DNA of 64,000 nt from Halorussus sp. MSC15.2 (GTDB lineage: Archaea; Halobacteriota; Halobacteria; Halobacteriales; Haladaptataceae). Under the pieces are notes generated by a model that ran no database searches, had not been told where the DNA came from, and saw only the letters and a program-made list of their open reading frames with translations. Positions within the stretch are counted from its first letter, which is position 1, and every line of letters begins with the position of its first letter. Below are positions 32,283 to 42,097 of this stretch, piece by piece. The stretch spans positions 248,001 to 312,000 of the forward strand of contig NZ_VSLZ01000004.1 in the NCBI RefSeq assembly GCF_010747475.1, in the 5' to 3' direction. The position numbers and the translations under genes are program-made.

Positions 32283-33580
32283 GTGAGGGGGTTCGTTCTC
32301 GGCGGGACGAGTTCCGGCGTCGGCAAGACCGTGGCCGCCCTCGCCGTGACGCGGGCGCTACAGGACGCCGGGAGGGAGGTCCAACCCGCGAAGGCGGTCC
32401 CGACTTCATCGACCCGAGCCACCACGAGCAAGTCGCGGGACGGCCCTCCCGGACGCTGGACCTGTGGCTCGAAGGGACCGACGGCCTGCGGCGCAACTAC
32501 GACCGCGGAGAGGGCGATATCTGCGTGGTCGAGGGCGTGATGGGTCTCTACGACGGCGACGGGTCCAGCACCGCGATGGTCGCGGAGGCGCTCGACCTCC
32601 CGGTCGTTCTCGTCGCGGACGCGAGCGCCGGGATGGAGAGCGTGGCCGCGACGGCCCTCGGCTTCCGGGAGTACGCCGAGCGTGCGGGCCGGGACATCGA
32701 CGTGGCTGGCGTCCTCGTCCAGCGCGCCCACGGCGGCCGACACGCCGAGGGCATCCGCGAGGCCCTGCCCGAGGACCTGACGTACTTCGGTCGAATCGCG
32801 CCGAACTCCGACCTCGAAATCCCGGACCGCCACCTCGGTCTGGAGATGGGCGAGGAGCGCCCGCTGAGCGACGAGGCGCTCGCCGCGGCGGCCGAGAACG
32901 TCCGGACCGACCGACTGCTGGACGCCGCGCGCGAACCGCCCCGACCGGCCGACGACGACGATTGGGGGCGGACCGAGGCGCGAATCGCGGTCGCCCGCGA
33001 CGCCGCCTTCCGGTTCTGCTACCCCGCCACGACCGAGCGACTCCGGGCGCGCGCCGACGTGACGACGTTTTCGCCGGTCGCGGGCGACGACCTGCCCGAC
33101 TGCGACGGCGTCTACCTCCCCGGCGGCTACCCGGAACTCCGCGCCGACGAACTCGAATCGAGTCCGGCGCTCGCGACGCTGTCCGACCGCGCGAGCGAGG
33201 GCCTGCCGGTCCTCGGGGAGTGCGGCGGTCTGATGGCGCTCTGCGAGTCGCTGACCACCACCGAGGGCGAGACCCGCGAGATGGCGGGCGTCCTCCCCGC
33301 CGACGTGGAGATGCGCAACCGGTATCAGGCGCTCGACCACGTGGAACTCCGGGCACGCGACGGGACGCTCACCGCCCCCGCGGGCGGTCGGCTACGGGGC
33401 CACGAGTTCCACTACTCAGAGGCCGACCCCGACACCGACGCCCGGTTCGCCTTCGACGTCGAGCGGGGCGACGGCATCGACGGCGACCGCGACGGACTGA
33501 CCGAGTACCGGACGCTCGGCACCTACTGCCACGTCCACGCGGAGAGCGGCGCGTTCGACGCCTTCATCGAGAATCTATGA
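32283..33580 (+). CDS. cbiA: Cobyrinate a,c-diamide synthase CbiA (frameshifted)
   Basis: The P-loop end is in one frame (MRGFVLGGTSSGVGKTVAALAVTRALQDAGREVQPAKA, starting GTG 32283). The rest is in another frame from PDFIDPSHHEQVAG to the stop at 33580. One missing G in aaggcGGtcccgac at about 32392-32394 explains it: with GGG the text reads AKAGPDFIDPSHH, the normal CbiA sequence, and the protein has 432 residues. The glutaminase half is intact, with the catalytic Cys in GECGGLMALCE and the triad His near HEFHYSE. It amidates the a and c side chains of cobyrinate. It overlaps cobO by four bases. A true frameshift would stop B12 synthesis, so I favour sequencing error. Confidence 0.8.
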
Positions 33581-34269
33581 CCGACGACACCACCGACGAT
33601 TCGAGCGAGCGAGGAATCGAGAGCGAGACCGACGAGGACGCCACCGCACCGACTGCCAGTGCGATAGAACCAGCGGCCCCCGAGGAGTTCGGACTGGTGC
33701 AGGTCTGGTGGGGCGACGGGAAGGGCAAGACCACCGCCGCGATGGGCATGGGCTTCCGGGCCGCGGGGCACGGCTACCGCGTCCACATGGTCCAGTTCAT
33801 GAAGGGCGGCGCGGGGAGCGTCGAGGACGTGCGCGGCGAGTACAACGCCATCGAGAACTTCCCGGGGTTCAGCTACGAGAACACCGGCCACTACGGCTGG
33901 CACGGCTTTCTGGACGGCTCCGACGACGACGAACACGCGGCCAAGGCCAGCGGCGGTCTCGCCCGCGCCGAGGAGATAGTCGCGGCCTCGGCGGACCCCG
34001 GCCCCGTGGCCCTCGACGCGCCCCCGGAGGAGGGCGTCCACATGCTGATACTCGACGAAATCCTCTACGCGGTCAACCGCGACCTGCTCGACGCCGAGGC
34101 GGTCCGTGACCTCGTCGAGTCCAAGCCCGACGACCTCGAACTGGTCCTGACCGGCGGCCACGACCGCCCGGCGTTCGCCTGCGACCTCGCGGACCTCGTC
34201 ACGCACGTCGAGAAGGAGACCCATCCGATGGACGCGGGCCACGGCGCGCGGAAGGGGACCGAGTACTGA
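33577..34269 (+). CDS. cobO: Corrinoid adenosyltransferase CobO
   Basis: A 230-residue protein starting at ATG 33577, overlapping the cbiA stop. After an acidic leader of about 38 residues comes VQVWWGDGKGKTTAAMGMGFRAAGHG (the P-loop), MVQFMKGG, LILDEILYAVNRDLL, and ELVLTGGHDRPAFACDLADLVTHVEKETHPMDAG, the full CobO/BtuR signature. It transfers adenosyl from ATP to the corrinoid cobalt. Its neighbours cbiA and cbiP are the steps directly before and after. Confidence 0.93.
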   Translation: MTDDTTDDSSERGIESETDEDATAPTASAIEPAAPEEFGLVQVWWGDGKGKTTAAMGMGFRAAGHGYRVHMVQFMKGGAGSVEDVRGEYNAIENFPGFSYENTGHYGWHGFLDGSDDDEHAAKASGGLARAEEIVAASADPGPVALDAPPEEGVHMLILDEILYAVNRDLLDAEAVRDLVESKPDDLELVLTGGHDRPAFACDLADLVTHVEKETHPMDAGHGARKGTEY

Positions 34270-34270
34270 G

Positions 34271-34294
34271 ATGGCCCGAACGACCGACCAGTGA
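34271..34294 (+). other. Seven-residue micro-frame before cbiP
   Basis: ATG GCC CGA ACG ACC GAC CAG TGA begins one base after the cobO stop (34267-34269) and ends overlapping the cbiP GTG (GTGA). The tiny frame would bring a terminating ribosome exactly onto the cbiP GTG start. Coincidence is possible; no peptide function is suggested. Confidence 0.3.
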
Positions 34295-35853
34295 CCCGGA
34301 GCCTACTCGTCGCCGGAACCGCGAGCCACGTCGGCAAGAGCACCGTGGCCGCCGGACTCTGCCGACTGCTCGCCGACGCGGGGGTCTCGGTCGCGCCGTA
34401 CAAAGCCCAGAACATGAGTAACAACGCGCGAGCGGTCCTCTCGCCGGGGTCGGGGAGTGACAGGAAGTCGGGGAGGGGCGAGGAATCGGGCGAGGGAGCA
34501 GACGGGGATGATTCAGACGCGCAGCGTGCCGAGTGGGGCGAAATCGGCGTCTCCCAGTACGTGCAGGCGGAGTCCGCCCGAGTGACGCCGACAACCGACA
34601 CGAACCCGGTCCTCCTCAAGCCCCGCGGCGAAGGAGAGAGCCAACTCGTCGTACAGGGCGAGGCCGTCGGTCACTTCGAGGCGGGGTCGTACTACGACGA
34701 CCACTGGGAGGCGGCGCGCGAAGCAGCGGTCGAGTCCTACCGGCGACTCGCCGACGACCACGACGTCGTCGTCGCGGAGGGCGCGGGGAGCATCGCCGAA
34801 ATCAACCTCCACGACCGCGACCTCGCCAACGTCGAGACCGCGCGGTTCGCGGACGCCGACGTGCTGCTCGTCGCCGACATCGAGCGCGGCGGAGCCTTCG
34901 CCAGTCTCTACGGGACCCTCGAACTGATGCCCGAAGACGTGCGCCAGCGAGTCGTCGGGGCGGTAATCACGAAGTTCCGGGGCGACGAGTCCATCCTCGA
35001 ACCCGGAGTCGCGGAGTTCGAGGACAGGACGAGCGTCCCGATACTCGGCGTCCTGCCCTACGACGACCCGGGACTCCCCGAAGAGGACAGCGTCTCACTC
35101 CCGGCCCCCGGCGAACGCGCGGTTCGGGGCGACGACGCACCCGACGACCGGTCGGTCACGGTCGCGGTGCCCCGACTCCCGCGCGTGTCGAACTTCACCG
35201 ACCTCGGACCGCTGGAACGCGAGGCGGGCGTCAAGGTGGCCTACGTCTCGCCCGACGCCGCCATCGCGGACGCCGACGCCGTGGTCCTCCCGGGTACCAA
35301 GAACACCGTGGACGACCTGCTCGCGCTCCGCGACACGGGGTTCGGCGACGCGCTGGCGGCGTTCGACGGGCCGGTGGTCGGCCTCTGCGGCGGCTATCAG
35401 ATGCTCGGCGAGCGAATCACGAACGCCGGAGTCGAGAGCACGGGCGACCGCGACGAGGTGGCGGGATTCGGCCTGCTCCCGGTGGAGACGCGGTTCTCGA
35501 CCGACAAGCGCGTCGAGCAGGTCGTCCGAGCGGTCGAGGGCGTCGGCCCCATCGCCGACGCGACGGGAGAGGTCTCGGGCTACGAGATTCACATGGGCGA
35601 CTCGGAACCCACCGAGGAGGTGGCCCGGCCCCTCGGCGAGGGGAGCGCGGCGACCGAGGAGGCGCTGGGGACCTACCTCCACGGTCTCTTCGAGAACGAG
35701 ACGGTCAGGTCGGCGTTCGTCGCCCGCGCGTTCGAGTCCGCCGGGAAGACGCCTCCGGAGCGCGAGGCGACCGACGAATCGCCCTACGACGCCGCGGCGG
35801 AGTTGCTCCGAGACCACGTGGACCTGTCGGCGCTCGGGGTGCCCGAGGCGTAG
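34291..35853 (+). CDS. cbiP: Cobyric acid synthase CbiP
   Basis: A 520-residue protein starting at GTG 34291: [26 protein letters not shown] (P-loop), [60 protein letters not shown]. The glutaminase domain has the catalytic Cys in [11 protein letters not shown] and YEIHMGD. It amidates four side chains of adenosylcobyrinate diamide. An insertion of about 30 hydrophilic residues ([16 protein letters not shown] type) separates NMSNN from [11 protein letters not shown], where other CbiP proteins have a short loop. Confidence 0.93.
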   Translation: MTRSLLVAGTASHVGKSTVAAGLCRLLADAGVSVAPYKAQNMSNNARAVLSPGSGSDRKSGRGEESGEGADGDDSDAQRAEWGEIGVSQYVQAESARVTPTTDTNPVLLKPRGEGESQLVVQGEAVGHFEAGSYYDDHWEAAREAAVESYRRLADDHDVVVAEGAGSIAEINLHDRDLANVETARFADADVLLVADIERGGAFASLYGTLELMPEDVRQRVVGAVITKFRGDESILEPGVAEFEDRTSVPILGVLPYDDPGLPEEDSVSLPAPGERAVRGDDAPDDRSVTVAVPRLPRVSNFTDLGPLEREAGVKVAYVSPDAAIADADAVVLPGTKNTVDDLLALRDTGFGDALAAFDGPVVGLCGGYQMLGERITNAGVESTGDRDEVAGFGLLPVETRFSTDKRVEQVVRAVEGVGPIADATGEVSGYEIHMGDSEPTEEVARPLGEGSAATEEALGTYLHGLFENETVRSAFVARAFESAGKTPPEREATDESPYDAAAELLRDHVDLSALGVPEA

Positions 35854-35895
35854 CGGGCCGCGCTACTTACAGTCCAGAACGACGATACGGACAGC

Positions 35896-36066
35896 GTGAA
35901 CAGGCAGATAGAACTCGTTCAGTCGGGGAGCAGACAGCAGGTCGAGAGTTCGGCCAACAACCGCATCGAGGAGTTCGAGGCCGACGGCTACGACCTCGTG
36001 GACCAAGAGATATCGCTGGACGGGAACGGAATGACGATACTGCTCGTCTTCGCGTCGGACGAGTAG
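35896..36066 (+). CDS. 56-residue conserved-looking small protein
   Basis: GTG 35896 encodes MNRQIELVQSGSRQQVESSA and continues through NNRIEEFEADGYDLVDQEIS to LDGNGMTILLVFASDE and TAG. No stop-free extension has a better start. The pattern strand-helix-strand-strand, with good amphipathicity and haloarchaeal codon bias, argues for a real gene. CTACTTACAG at about 35870-35879, some 17-26 bases upstream, may be a promoter. I do not recognise the family. It follows cbiP by 42 bases on the same strand and might be co-transcribed. Confidence 0.55.
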   Translation: MNRQIELVQSGSRQQVESSANNRIEEFEADGYDLVDQEISLDGNGMTILLVFASDE

Positions 36067-36148
36067 CGGCGGGGTTGCGGCGTGCTCCGGAGACCGGACG
36101 TTGGGAAGAAGGGGTCGGAAAGAGGGTCTGCGGGGTCGAGACGAGAAT

Positions 36149-36574
36149 TTACGGTCGGTAGTCCGGCGACTGGGACTCGATGGTCTCCGAGACGTGGTCT
36201 AGCTGTTCGCCTATCGTGGCGACGAGGTCGTCGAGCGTGACGATGCCGGTCAGCTGGTCGTTCTCGTCCACGACCGGGATGCGCCGGACGTTCTGTTCGT
36301 CGATTGTCCGGGATATCTCCATCGCTTCGGCGTCTTCCCGAATCGTGGCGGGGTTTTCGGTCATCACGTCCTCGACCGACATCGACGCCGCGTCGTCGCT
36401 CTCCGCGACCGCCAGCGCGACGTCGCGGTCGGTGACGATGCCGACGGGTTCGTCGTCCTCGGTGACGACTGCCGCGCCCACGTTCTCGGAGCGCAACTGC
36501 TCCGCGAGGTCGCTCAGCGTGCTGTCGCGTGCTGTCGTGACCACTTCGTCGGGGCCGAGGTCGCCTACTGGCAT
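36149..36574 (-). CDS. Two-CBS-domain protein
   Basis: A 141-residue protein consisting of a Bateman module: CBS1 (VVTTARDSTLSDLAEQLRSENVGAAVVTEDDEPVGIVTDRDVALAV) and CBS2 (VEDVMTENPATIREDAEAMEISRTIDEQNVRRIPVVDENDQLTGIVTLDDLVATI). Such modules bind adenine nucleotides or SAM and regulate partners. No fused effector domain is present. Many similar CBS-only proteins exist in haloarchaea, so no specific target can be given. Confidence 0.9.
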   Translation of the reverse strand: MPVGDLGPDEVVTTARDSTLSDLAEQLRSENVGAAVVTEDDEPVGIVTDRDVALAVAESDDAASMSVEDVMTENPATIREDAEAMEISRTIDEQNVRRIPVVDENDQLTGIVTLDDLVATIGEQLDHVSETIESQSPDYRP

Positions 36575-36625
36575 GATGCCTCGATTTGTACGGGAGTCAC
36601 GTCATTCAATCTACGGGCCGCGGCG

Positions 36626-38389
36626 CTACGACTCGTGGACCTTCTCGCCGCGGTGGAGGCGGTCCGCGATGGTGAACGTCTGCTCGGCCGAGCGACGAGT
36701 TGGGACGTGCGCGGAGACGTAGCGCGTGGTGGCGACCATGTGGACCCGCGCCTCCGCCGGGTCTTCGGTCCGGTCGAACTGCTCGAAGGCCGCCTCGACG
36801 TTCTGGAGCGTGTGGAAGTCGGCGTCCTCGCGGAGCAGTCCCTCGCCGAGGACCGTCTTCAGTTCGGCCGGGTCGCCTCCGTTGCGGAGGTAGGCCGCGA
36901 CCAACCGTCCGGCGGAATCGACCTCTCCCTCCGCGTCGAAGAGGGCGAGCAGTTCCGTCCGGAGGTCGTCGGGGGCCTCGACTTCGGTCCCGTCCGGAAT
37001 CGGCGTCGGGGGCGTGTTGAGGAACCGGTCGAGGTAGACGCTCGTCGCGCCCGCGAAGGCCCCGCGGTACGCTGCCAGCGAGTCGGGAGTCGCCGCCGAG
37101 TCGGTGCGCCGGGCCGCCGCGTGAACCGCGTTGGCGTAGGTGTAGGTGTGGTGGACCGTGTCCCAGTCGTCGAACTCGTTGGACGTGCCGAACTGCGCGA
37201 CCCGGCGACCCGCGGCCTGCGCGACTTCCGCGGCGAGTTGCTCGGGTGTCGCCCCGTTCTGGACCGCGGCCTTCATCCCGGTGACTATCTCCTCGGGGTC
37301 GTCGCTGAGGAGCGTGTCACCGAACCCGTCGGGGGCGTCCCACTCGCCGTCCGCGCCGTCCGCCGCGAGGTCCGGCAGTTCGTCGTAGGCGTCGAAGGTG
37401 AGTCGGGCCACGTCGATGGGTTGTCGCCACGAGGAGCGTTCCTCCGAGCGCGTGGCCTCGGTGAGGCGCGGAATCACGCTCGGCAGCACCTCGTCGGCGT
37501 GTTCCCACCCGACGTGGTCCAGCGCCTCGCAGGCCTTGTTCACGAAGTCGAAGGTGTGGCCCGCGTCCATGTAGAGGTGGTCGGTCGCGGCCAGATAGAG
37601 GATGTCCGCGACCTCCGTCGGTTCGAGCGTGGTGATAGCGGTCTGGAGGCAGCGCTCCGCGCCCTCGCGGTCGCGGACCTCGATGGTCTCGCGGAACCAC
37701 GATTCGAGGCGCTCGCGCGAGAGGTCCCGCGCCGAGAACGACGGTTGGTCGAACTTCGGCGGTTCGCCCCGACAGTCCTCGGCCACCCGGTAGAGTCCGG
37801 TGTACAGCGCCCGTTTTTTATCCTCGGGCCGGAGCGCGTCGTGCAGGTTGGCCATCGCCGAGAGGATGGTCAGTCCCGAACTCCACCCGTCGTCGCGATA
37901 CTGCGCGCCGAAGGTCAGGCCCTGTCGGAACGGGTCGGTGTACGCCACGTCCTCGTCGGCCAGTCCGATGACCGACTTCGCGACCACGAGGCGCAGACTC
38001 TCCTCCAGTCCGGTCCGGAGTCGGTCCGTCCAGTGTTCGACGGGAGGCAGGTCGGGGTCCGGGTTCGGGTCCACGTACACCTCGCCGTCCCGGACTTCGG
38101 TCGGGAAACTCTGCACATCGTCGGCCCATGGGTCGAAGGTGTCGCCGCAGGAGAGTTCGAACCGGGCGTGGTGCCAGTGACAGGTCAGGATGCCGTCGTC
38201 CACGGTGCCGTCCGAGAGCGGGAACCCCATGTGGGGACACCGGTTGTCCACGGCCTGAAACTCGCCCTCGTGGTGGAAGACGGCGATGGCACGGCCGCCC
38301 GCTCGCGTCACGATTCGACCCTCTTCGCGGAGTTCCTCGGCGTCGGCCACGCTGACGTACTCCGTGTCGTCTGACTCTTGTGTCGCCAT
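36626..38389 (-). CDS. Rieske 2Fe-2S protein with large helical domain
   Basis: A 587-residue protein, start chosen at MATQESDDTEYVSV (38389) because the longer frame adds only nine unlikely residues. The N-terminal Rieske domain binds a [2Fe-2S] cluster through NRCPHMGFPLSDG and LTCHWHHARFELSCG (about residues 45-80), as in ring-hydroxylating oxygenase ferredoxins. The remaining 470 residues are helical, with no oxygenase Fe site that I can see (DHLYMDAGHTFDFVNKACEALDHVG carries His but not the 2-His/1-Asp pattern clearly). The role is unknown; possibly a stand-alone oxidoreductase or a redox sensor. Confidence 0.8.
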   Translation of the reverse strand: MATQESDDTEYVSVADAEELREEGRIVTRAGGRAIAVFHHEGEFQAVDNRCPHMGFPLSDGTVDDGILTCHWHHARFELSCGDTFDPWADDVQSFPTEVRDGEVYVDPNPDPDLPPVEHWTDRLRTGLEESLRLVVAKSVIGLADEDVAYTDPFRQGLTFGAQYRDDGWSSGLTILSAMANLHDALRPEDKKRALYTGLYRVAEDCRGEPPKFDQPSFSARDLSRERLESWFRETIEVRDREGAERCLQTAITTLEPTEVADILYLAATDHLYMDAGHTFDFVNKACEALDHVGWEHADEVLPSVIPRLTEATRSEERSSWRQPIDVARLTFDAYDELPDLAADGADGEWDAPDGFGDTLLSDDPEEIVTGMKAAVQNGATPEQLAAEVAQAAGRRVAQFGTSNEFDDWDTVHHTYTYANAVHAAARRTDSAATPDSLAAYRGAFAGATSVYLDRFLNTPPTPIPDGTEVEAPDDLRTELLALFDAEGEVDSAGRLVAAYLRNGGDPAELKTVLGEGLLREDADFHTLQNVEAAFEQFDRTEDPAEARVHMVATTRYVSAHVPTRRSAEQTFTIADRLHRGEKVHES

Positions 38390-38482
38390 GGGACGGGGTT
38401 CGTCAGCAACTCTCAAAACAATTCGCTGAAACGATATTTTGTACGCCTGCTGACAGTATTCGGGGCGGCTCTGTCGCCGAAC

Positions 38483-39433
38483 TCAGTCGAACGAGTCGAG
38501 GTGCCGCGAGAAGGAAACGGACGCCGACCCGTCCGTGCCGGAGCGGCCGTCGCGGCGGGCCGGGTCGGTTCGCGCGGACGCGCCCCCCGAAGCGTCCTCG
38601 AAGAGTTCCTCGCGCCGGTCGGCCAGCATCGACGCGAACGCCTCCTTGGTCTCGAGTCGCTCCCGTTCCCAGACTCTGATGCGGTCGTCCGGGATGTGCT
38701 GGCGGTGGTGGAACCGGAGTTCCACCTTGGCGAGCATGGTGACGAATGAATCGAGGAACTCCTCGACCACCGCGTAGTCGGGGTTCTCGGCCTCCAGCAG
38801 GCGCTCCACCGCGTCGTGCCACTCCAAGAACAGGTCGTAGGCCTCGGGGTAATCGTCGCGGGGGTAGGTGTCCACCATGGTTTCGAGCGACTCCACCACG
38901 AACCCGCGCGTCGAGTGGGACGTGACCCGGAAGTCGCCGAGGGTGTACTGGCGGTTCAAATCGACTTCCTTCAACTGGGTCCGGAGGTCGTTGTACGTCC
39001 GGACGAACTCGTTGGGGACGTGGTGGCGGTACTGGTAGGTCTCGACGCGTTCGGCGTTCGCGCGCTCGAACGACTCGACGACCCACTCGACCGCCTCGTC
39101 GATGGCGTCCTTGCGGTCGCTCGACACGGCGAACTCCCAGTCGTTCACGTCCTCGACCGGGAGGTAGCGCCGTCCGGACCAGTGGTTCGCCGAGGGTGCG
39201 ATGTAGAAGTCGCCGTCGAGCGACTGTTCGTCCACGACTTCGCCGTAGACGTACCAGTGGCGCGGGAACGCGATGTCGCAGTCGAGTTCCGACGAGAGGT
39301 GACGGTCGGCGATGCAACTGAGTTTGTGGAACCGCGACCCCGAGACCGGGTAACTCCGCGAGTCTTCGAGTTCCACGAGGAGGCGGTAACAGAGGTACTC
39401 GCTCGGCCCGAAGTCGCGGTCGGCGTCGCTCAC
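38483..39433 (-). CDS. Uncharacterised 316-residue protein
   Basis: I start at GTG 39433 (MSDADRDFGPSEYLCYRLLVELEDS), which gives a compact acidic protein; a longer frame adds an Arg-rich non-haloarchaeal-looking leader. It contains RFHKLSCIADRHLSSELDCDIAFPRHWYVYGE, a region of conserved-looking Trp, His and Tyr, and a helical C-terminal half with MLAKVELRFHHRQHIPDDRIRVWERERLETKEAF. No known domain is recognised. The His/Trp-rich motifs hint at an enzyme or nucleic-acid-binding role, but nothing more can be said. Confidence 0.7.
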   Translation of the reverse strand: MSDADRDFGPSEYLCYRLLVELEDSRSYPVSGSRFHKLSCIADRHLSSELDCDIAFPRHWYVYGEVVDEQSLDGDFYIAPSANHWSGRRYLPVEDVNDWEFAVSSDRKDAIDEAVEWVVESFERANAERVETYQYRHHVPNEFVRTYNDLRTQLKEVDLNRQYTLGDFRVTSHSTRGFVVESLETMVDTYPRDDYPEAYDLFLEWHDAVERLLEAENPDYAVVEEFLDSFVTMLAKVELRFHHRQHIPDDRIRVWERERLETKEAFASMLADRREELFEDASGGASARTDPARRDGRSGTDGSASVSFSRHLDSFD

Positions 39434-39786
39434 GGCCGGGCACCTCCGGGACCGACCTCGCGGCCGGGACTCGCGCGACCCGTCGTCTTCGACGGAGAGA
39501 GTTGTCCGAACACGTCGTGTAGCACCTCGCACGGCGTCTGCTCGTGAGTCCGTCCGACTGGGCGTCCGCGCGGGGTCGGGAGACGCGCGTCGGCCGAGGT
39601 GGAATCGGCAGACGACGATGGCGTCACCGACAGCGCGGACCGACTCGGAACGAGATGTCTTGCGAGCGTCTTGCAGAGGGGGTTTCTGAAAGCGTTATCA
39701 TAAATGTTCGTATTCCCGAAATATGGTGTTAGGTCGAGTTCGTATCGGACAGAAACCGGATTCGAAGACGAAACGGGGCTTTCGGG
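39434..39786. other. Gap between unknown gene and dppF
   Basis: 353 bases on which I see no convincing gene. It presumably holds the 3' end of the ABC transporter transcript and the promoter of the 316-residue gene; ATAAATGTTCG at about 39700-39710 is the only strongly AT-rich element. Confidence 0.5.
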
Positions 39787-41052
39787 TCAGTCGTCGGACT
39801 CCAACCGAGGCGACTTCGCCGCCGCGCTGTCGTGGAGATGACAGGCGGCGGGATGGCCGACGTCTGTCGCCCGGAGGTCCGGACGGTCGGTCTCGCAGAC
39901 AGTCTCGAACTCCTCGGCCAGCAGGCGGCGGGCCGCCTCGCGGTCGCCGCCGGTTAGCGAGTCGATTGCCTCCGACAGCACCGCCTCCGCGTCCGAGTCT
40001 GATAGTTCGTCTGGGAGACCGAACCGCTCGCGGACCGCGCTCGCCGACCGTCGGGCGTTTCCGGTGTCGAAGTCGTCGGCCGCCAGCGCCGTTCGCAGGT
40101 CCAGCACCGCACGCCAGTGGTCCTGCTGGAAGTCGTAACCTTCGGGCGGAATCACCTCGGGACACCGCGTGTGGAACCGGCACCCCGACGGCGGGTCCGC
40201 GGGCGAAGGGACGTCGCCCGAGAGCCGGACGCCTGACCCGCGCTGGTCCGGGTCGGGATGGGGCACAGACGACGTCAGCGCACGCGTGTAGGGGTGTTGG
40301 GGGTCGGACAGAACCGCTTCGGTGGGTCCGACCTCGACGATTTCGCCGAGGTACATCACGGCAACTCGGTCGCAGATTTCCCGGACCACCGCCATGTCGT
40401 GACTGATGAGCAGTACGGCGAGGTCGAACTCGCGCTGGAGGTCGTCCAACAGCGAGAGGATACCGGCCTGTACGGAGACGTCGAGCGCCGAGACGGGTTC
40501 GTCGGCCACCAGCAAGTCGGGGTTCAGGACCAGCGACCGCGCGAGGGCGGCGCGCTGTTTCTGGCCGCCAGAGAACTGGTGGGGGTAGCGGTCGGCGTCG
40601 TCGGCCGACAGGCCCACGCGCTCCAGCAGGTCCGCGACGATGTCTCGCCTGCGGTCGGCGTCGTCGAGACCGTGAATCGCGAGGGGTTCGGCCACCGACT
40701 GGCCGACGGTCATCCGGGGGTCGAAGCTCGACGTCGGGTCCTGAAACACCATGCCGACGCGCCGCCGGAACGCCCGGCGTTCGCTGTCGTCGCGGTCCGC
40801 GACGCCGACACCGTCGAACGTGATTCGACCGGCGGTCGGTTCTTCGAGTCCCATCAACGTCGTGGCGACGGTGGATTTCCCGCACCCCGATTCGCCGACC
40901 AAACCGAGCGTCTCGCCCCGTTCGACCTCGAAGTCCACGCCGTCCACCGCCCGGACGCGGCCGACCTCGCTCCGGAGCGGTCCCTCGGTGACGGGGTAGT
41001 GTTTCGTCAGACCGCGGACCGACAACAGCGACTCGGACGTCGAATCAGTCAT
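39787..41052 (-). CDS. dppF: Dipeptide/oligopeptide-type ABC ATPase (DppF-like)
   Basis: A 421-residue ATPase starting [20 protein letters not shown] (41052): Walker [10 protein letters not shown], signature FSGGQKQR, Walker [14 protein letters not shown]-loop SHD, and the C-terminal oligopeptide-specific [10 protein letters not shown]. An extra C-terminal region of about 85 residues contains further Cys and His (GHPAACHLH). It energises the DppB/DppC pore with DppD. The gene overlaps dppD by eight bases. The solute-binding protein is not in the window, so peptide, nickel or other substrate cannot be told apart. Confidence 0.88.
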   Translation of the reverse strand: MTDSTSESLLSVRGLTKHYPVTEGPLRSEVGRVRAVDGVDFEVERGETLGLVGESGCGKSTVATTLMGLEEPTAGRITFDGVGVADRDDSERRAFRRRVGMVFQDPTSSFDPRMTVGQSVAEPLAIHGLDDADRRRDIVADLLERVGLSADDADRYPHQFSGGQKQRAALARSLVLNPDLLVADEPVSALDVSVQAGILSLLDDLQREFDLAVLLISHDMAVVREICDRVAVMYLGEIVEVGPTEAVLSDPQHPYTRALTSSVPHPDPDQRGSGVRLSGDVPSPADPPSGCRFHTRCPEVIPPEGYDFQQDHWRAVLDLRTALAADDFDTGNARRSASAVRERFGLPDELSDSDAEAVLSEAIDSLTGGDREAARRLLAEEFETVCETDRPDLRATDVGHPAACHLHDSAAAKSPRLESDD

Positions 41053-42097
41053 CGTCGCCCTCCGTCTGGACCCCGGCGAGCGGCACGGACGACGCGAGGT
41101 CCGCTCGGTCGTAGTCGGGACCGTAGAACACGCACGAGACGCAGTGGTCGGCGTCGCCCGGGTCGCTGGCGTCGTCGGAGGGGTCGGCGTCGCGGAGCGG
41201 CGGTTGGTCGCCCGACTCGCACTCCCGGACCGCGGCGGTGCATCGGGGGTGGAACCGACACCCCTCGGGCGGGTCGGTCGGGTCGATAGGGTCGCCCGGA
41301 ATCGGGTCAAGCGCCGACCCGACGCCGGGCAGACACCGCATCAGAGCGCGGGTGTAGGGGTGGCCCGGCGAGTCGAAGACCGCCGAGACGCCGCCGCGCT
41401 CCATCACCTTCCCGGCGTACATCACGACGATTCGGTCGGCGACCTGCGCGGCCACGCCGAGGTCGTGGGTGACGAAGAGGACCCCGACGTCGCGCTCGGC
41501 CTGCAGGTCGCGCAGGAGGTCCAGAATCTGGGCTTGAATCGTCACGTCGAGCGCGGTGGTGGGTTCGTCGGCCACCAGCAGGTCGGGGTCGCCGGACAGC
41601 GCGAGCGCGATGACGACGCGCTGTTTCATCCCGCCCGAGAACTCGTGAGGGTAGTCGTCGTACCGAGCGGTTGGCTCGGGGATGCCGACGCGGTCCAGCA
41701 GGTCGATGGCCACCTCGCGTGCCTCCCCGCCCGAGACCTCGCGGTTGCGCTCGACGCCCTCTCGGAGCTGGTCGCCGATTGAGTACACCGGGTCCAGCGC
41801 GCCCTGCGGATTCTGGAAGACGTGGGCCACCGAGGACCCCCGAATCTCGCGGAGTTCCGTCTCCGAGCAGTCGAGCAGATTCCGCCCGTCGAACCGAATC
41901 TCGCCGTCGAGGTCGGCCGGAACGAGGCGGGTCAGCGCCTCGCAGGTGACGGTCTTTCCGGACCCCGACTCGCCGACCAGACAGAGCGTCTCGCCCGCGT
42001 CGAGGTCGAAGCTCACGCCGTCTACCGCGCGGACCTCGCCCGACTCGCCCTCGAACCGCACCCGGAGGTCCCGCACCGACAGCAGGGGGTCGGTCAT
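41045..42097 (-). CDS. dppD: Dipeptide/oligopeptide-type ABC ATPase (DppD-like)
   Basis: A 350-residue ATPase: [21 protein letters not shown] (Walker A), [15 protein letters not shown] (signature), [19 protein letters not shown] (Walker B) and [17 protein letters not shown]. The C-terminus has the oligopeptide [12 protein letters not shown] motif and then [10 protein letters not shown], a short Cys cluster. Its start overlaps the dppC stop by four bases. Confidence 0.9.
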   Translation of the reverse strand: MTDPLLSVRDLRVRFEGESGEVRAVDGVSFDLDAGETLCLVGESGSGKTVTCEALTRLVPADLDGEIRFDGRNLLDCSETELREIRGSSVAHVFQNPQGALDPVYSIGDQLREGVERNREVSGGEAREVAIDLLDRVGIPEPTARYDDYPHEFSGGMKQRVVIALALSGDPDLLVADEPTTALDVTIQAQILDLLRDLQAERDVGVLFVTHDLGVAAQVADRIVVMYAGKVMERGGVSAVFDSPGHPYTRALMRCLPGVGSALDPIPGDPIDPTDPPEGCRFHPRCTAAVRECESGDQPPLRDADPSDDASDPGDADHCVSCVFYGPDYDRADLASSVPLAGVQTEGDDD

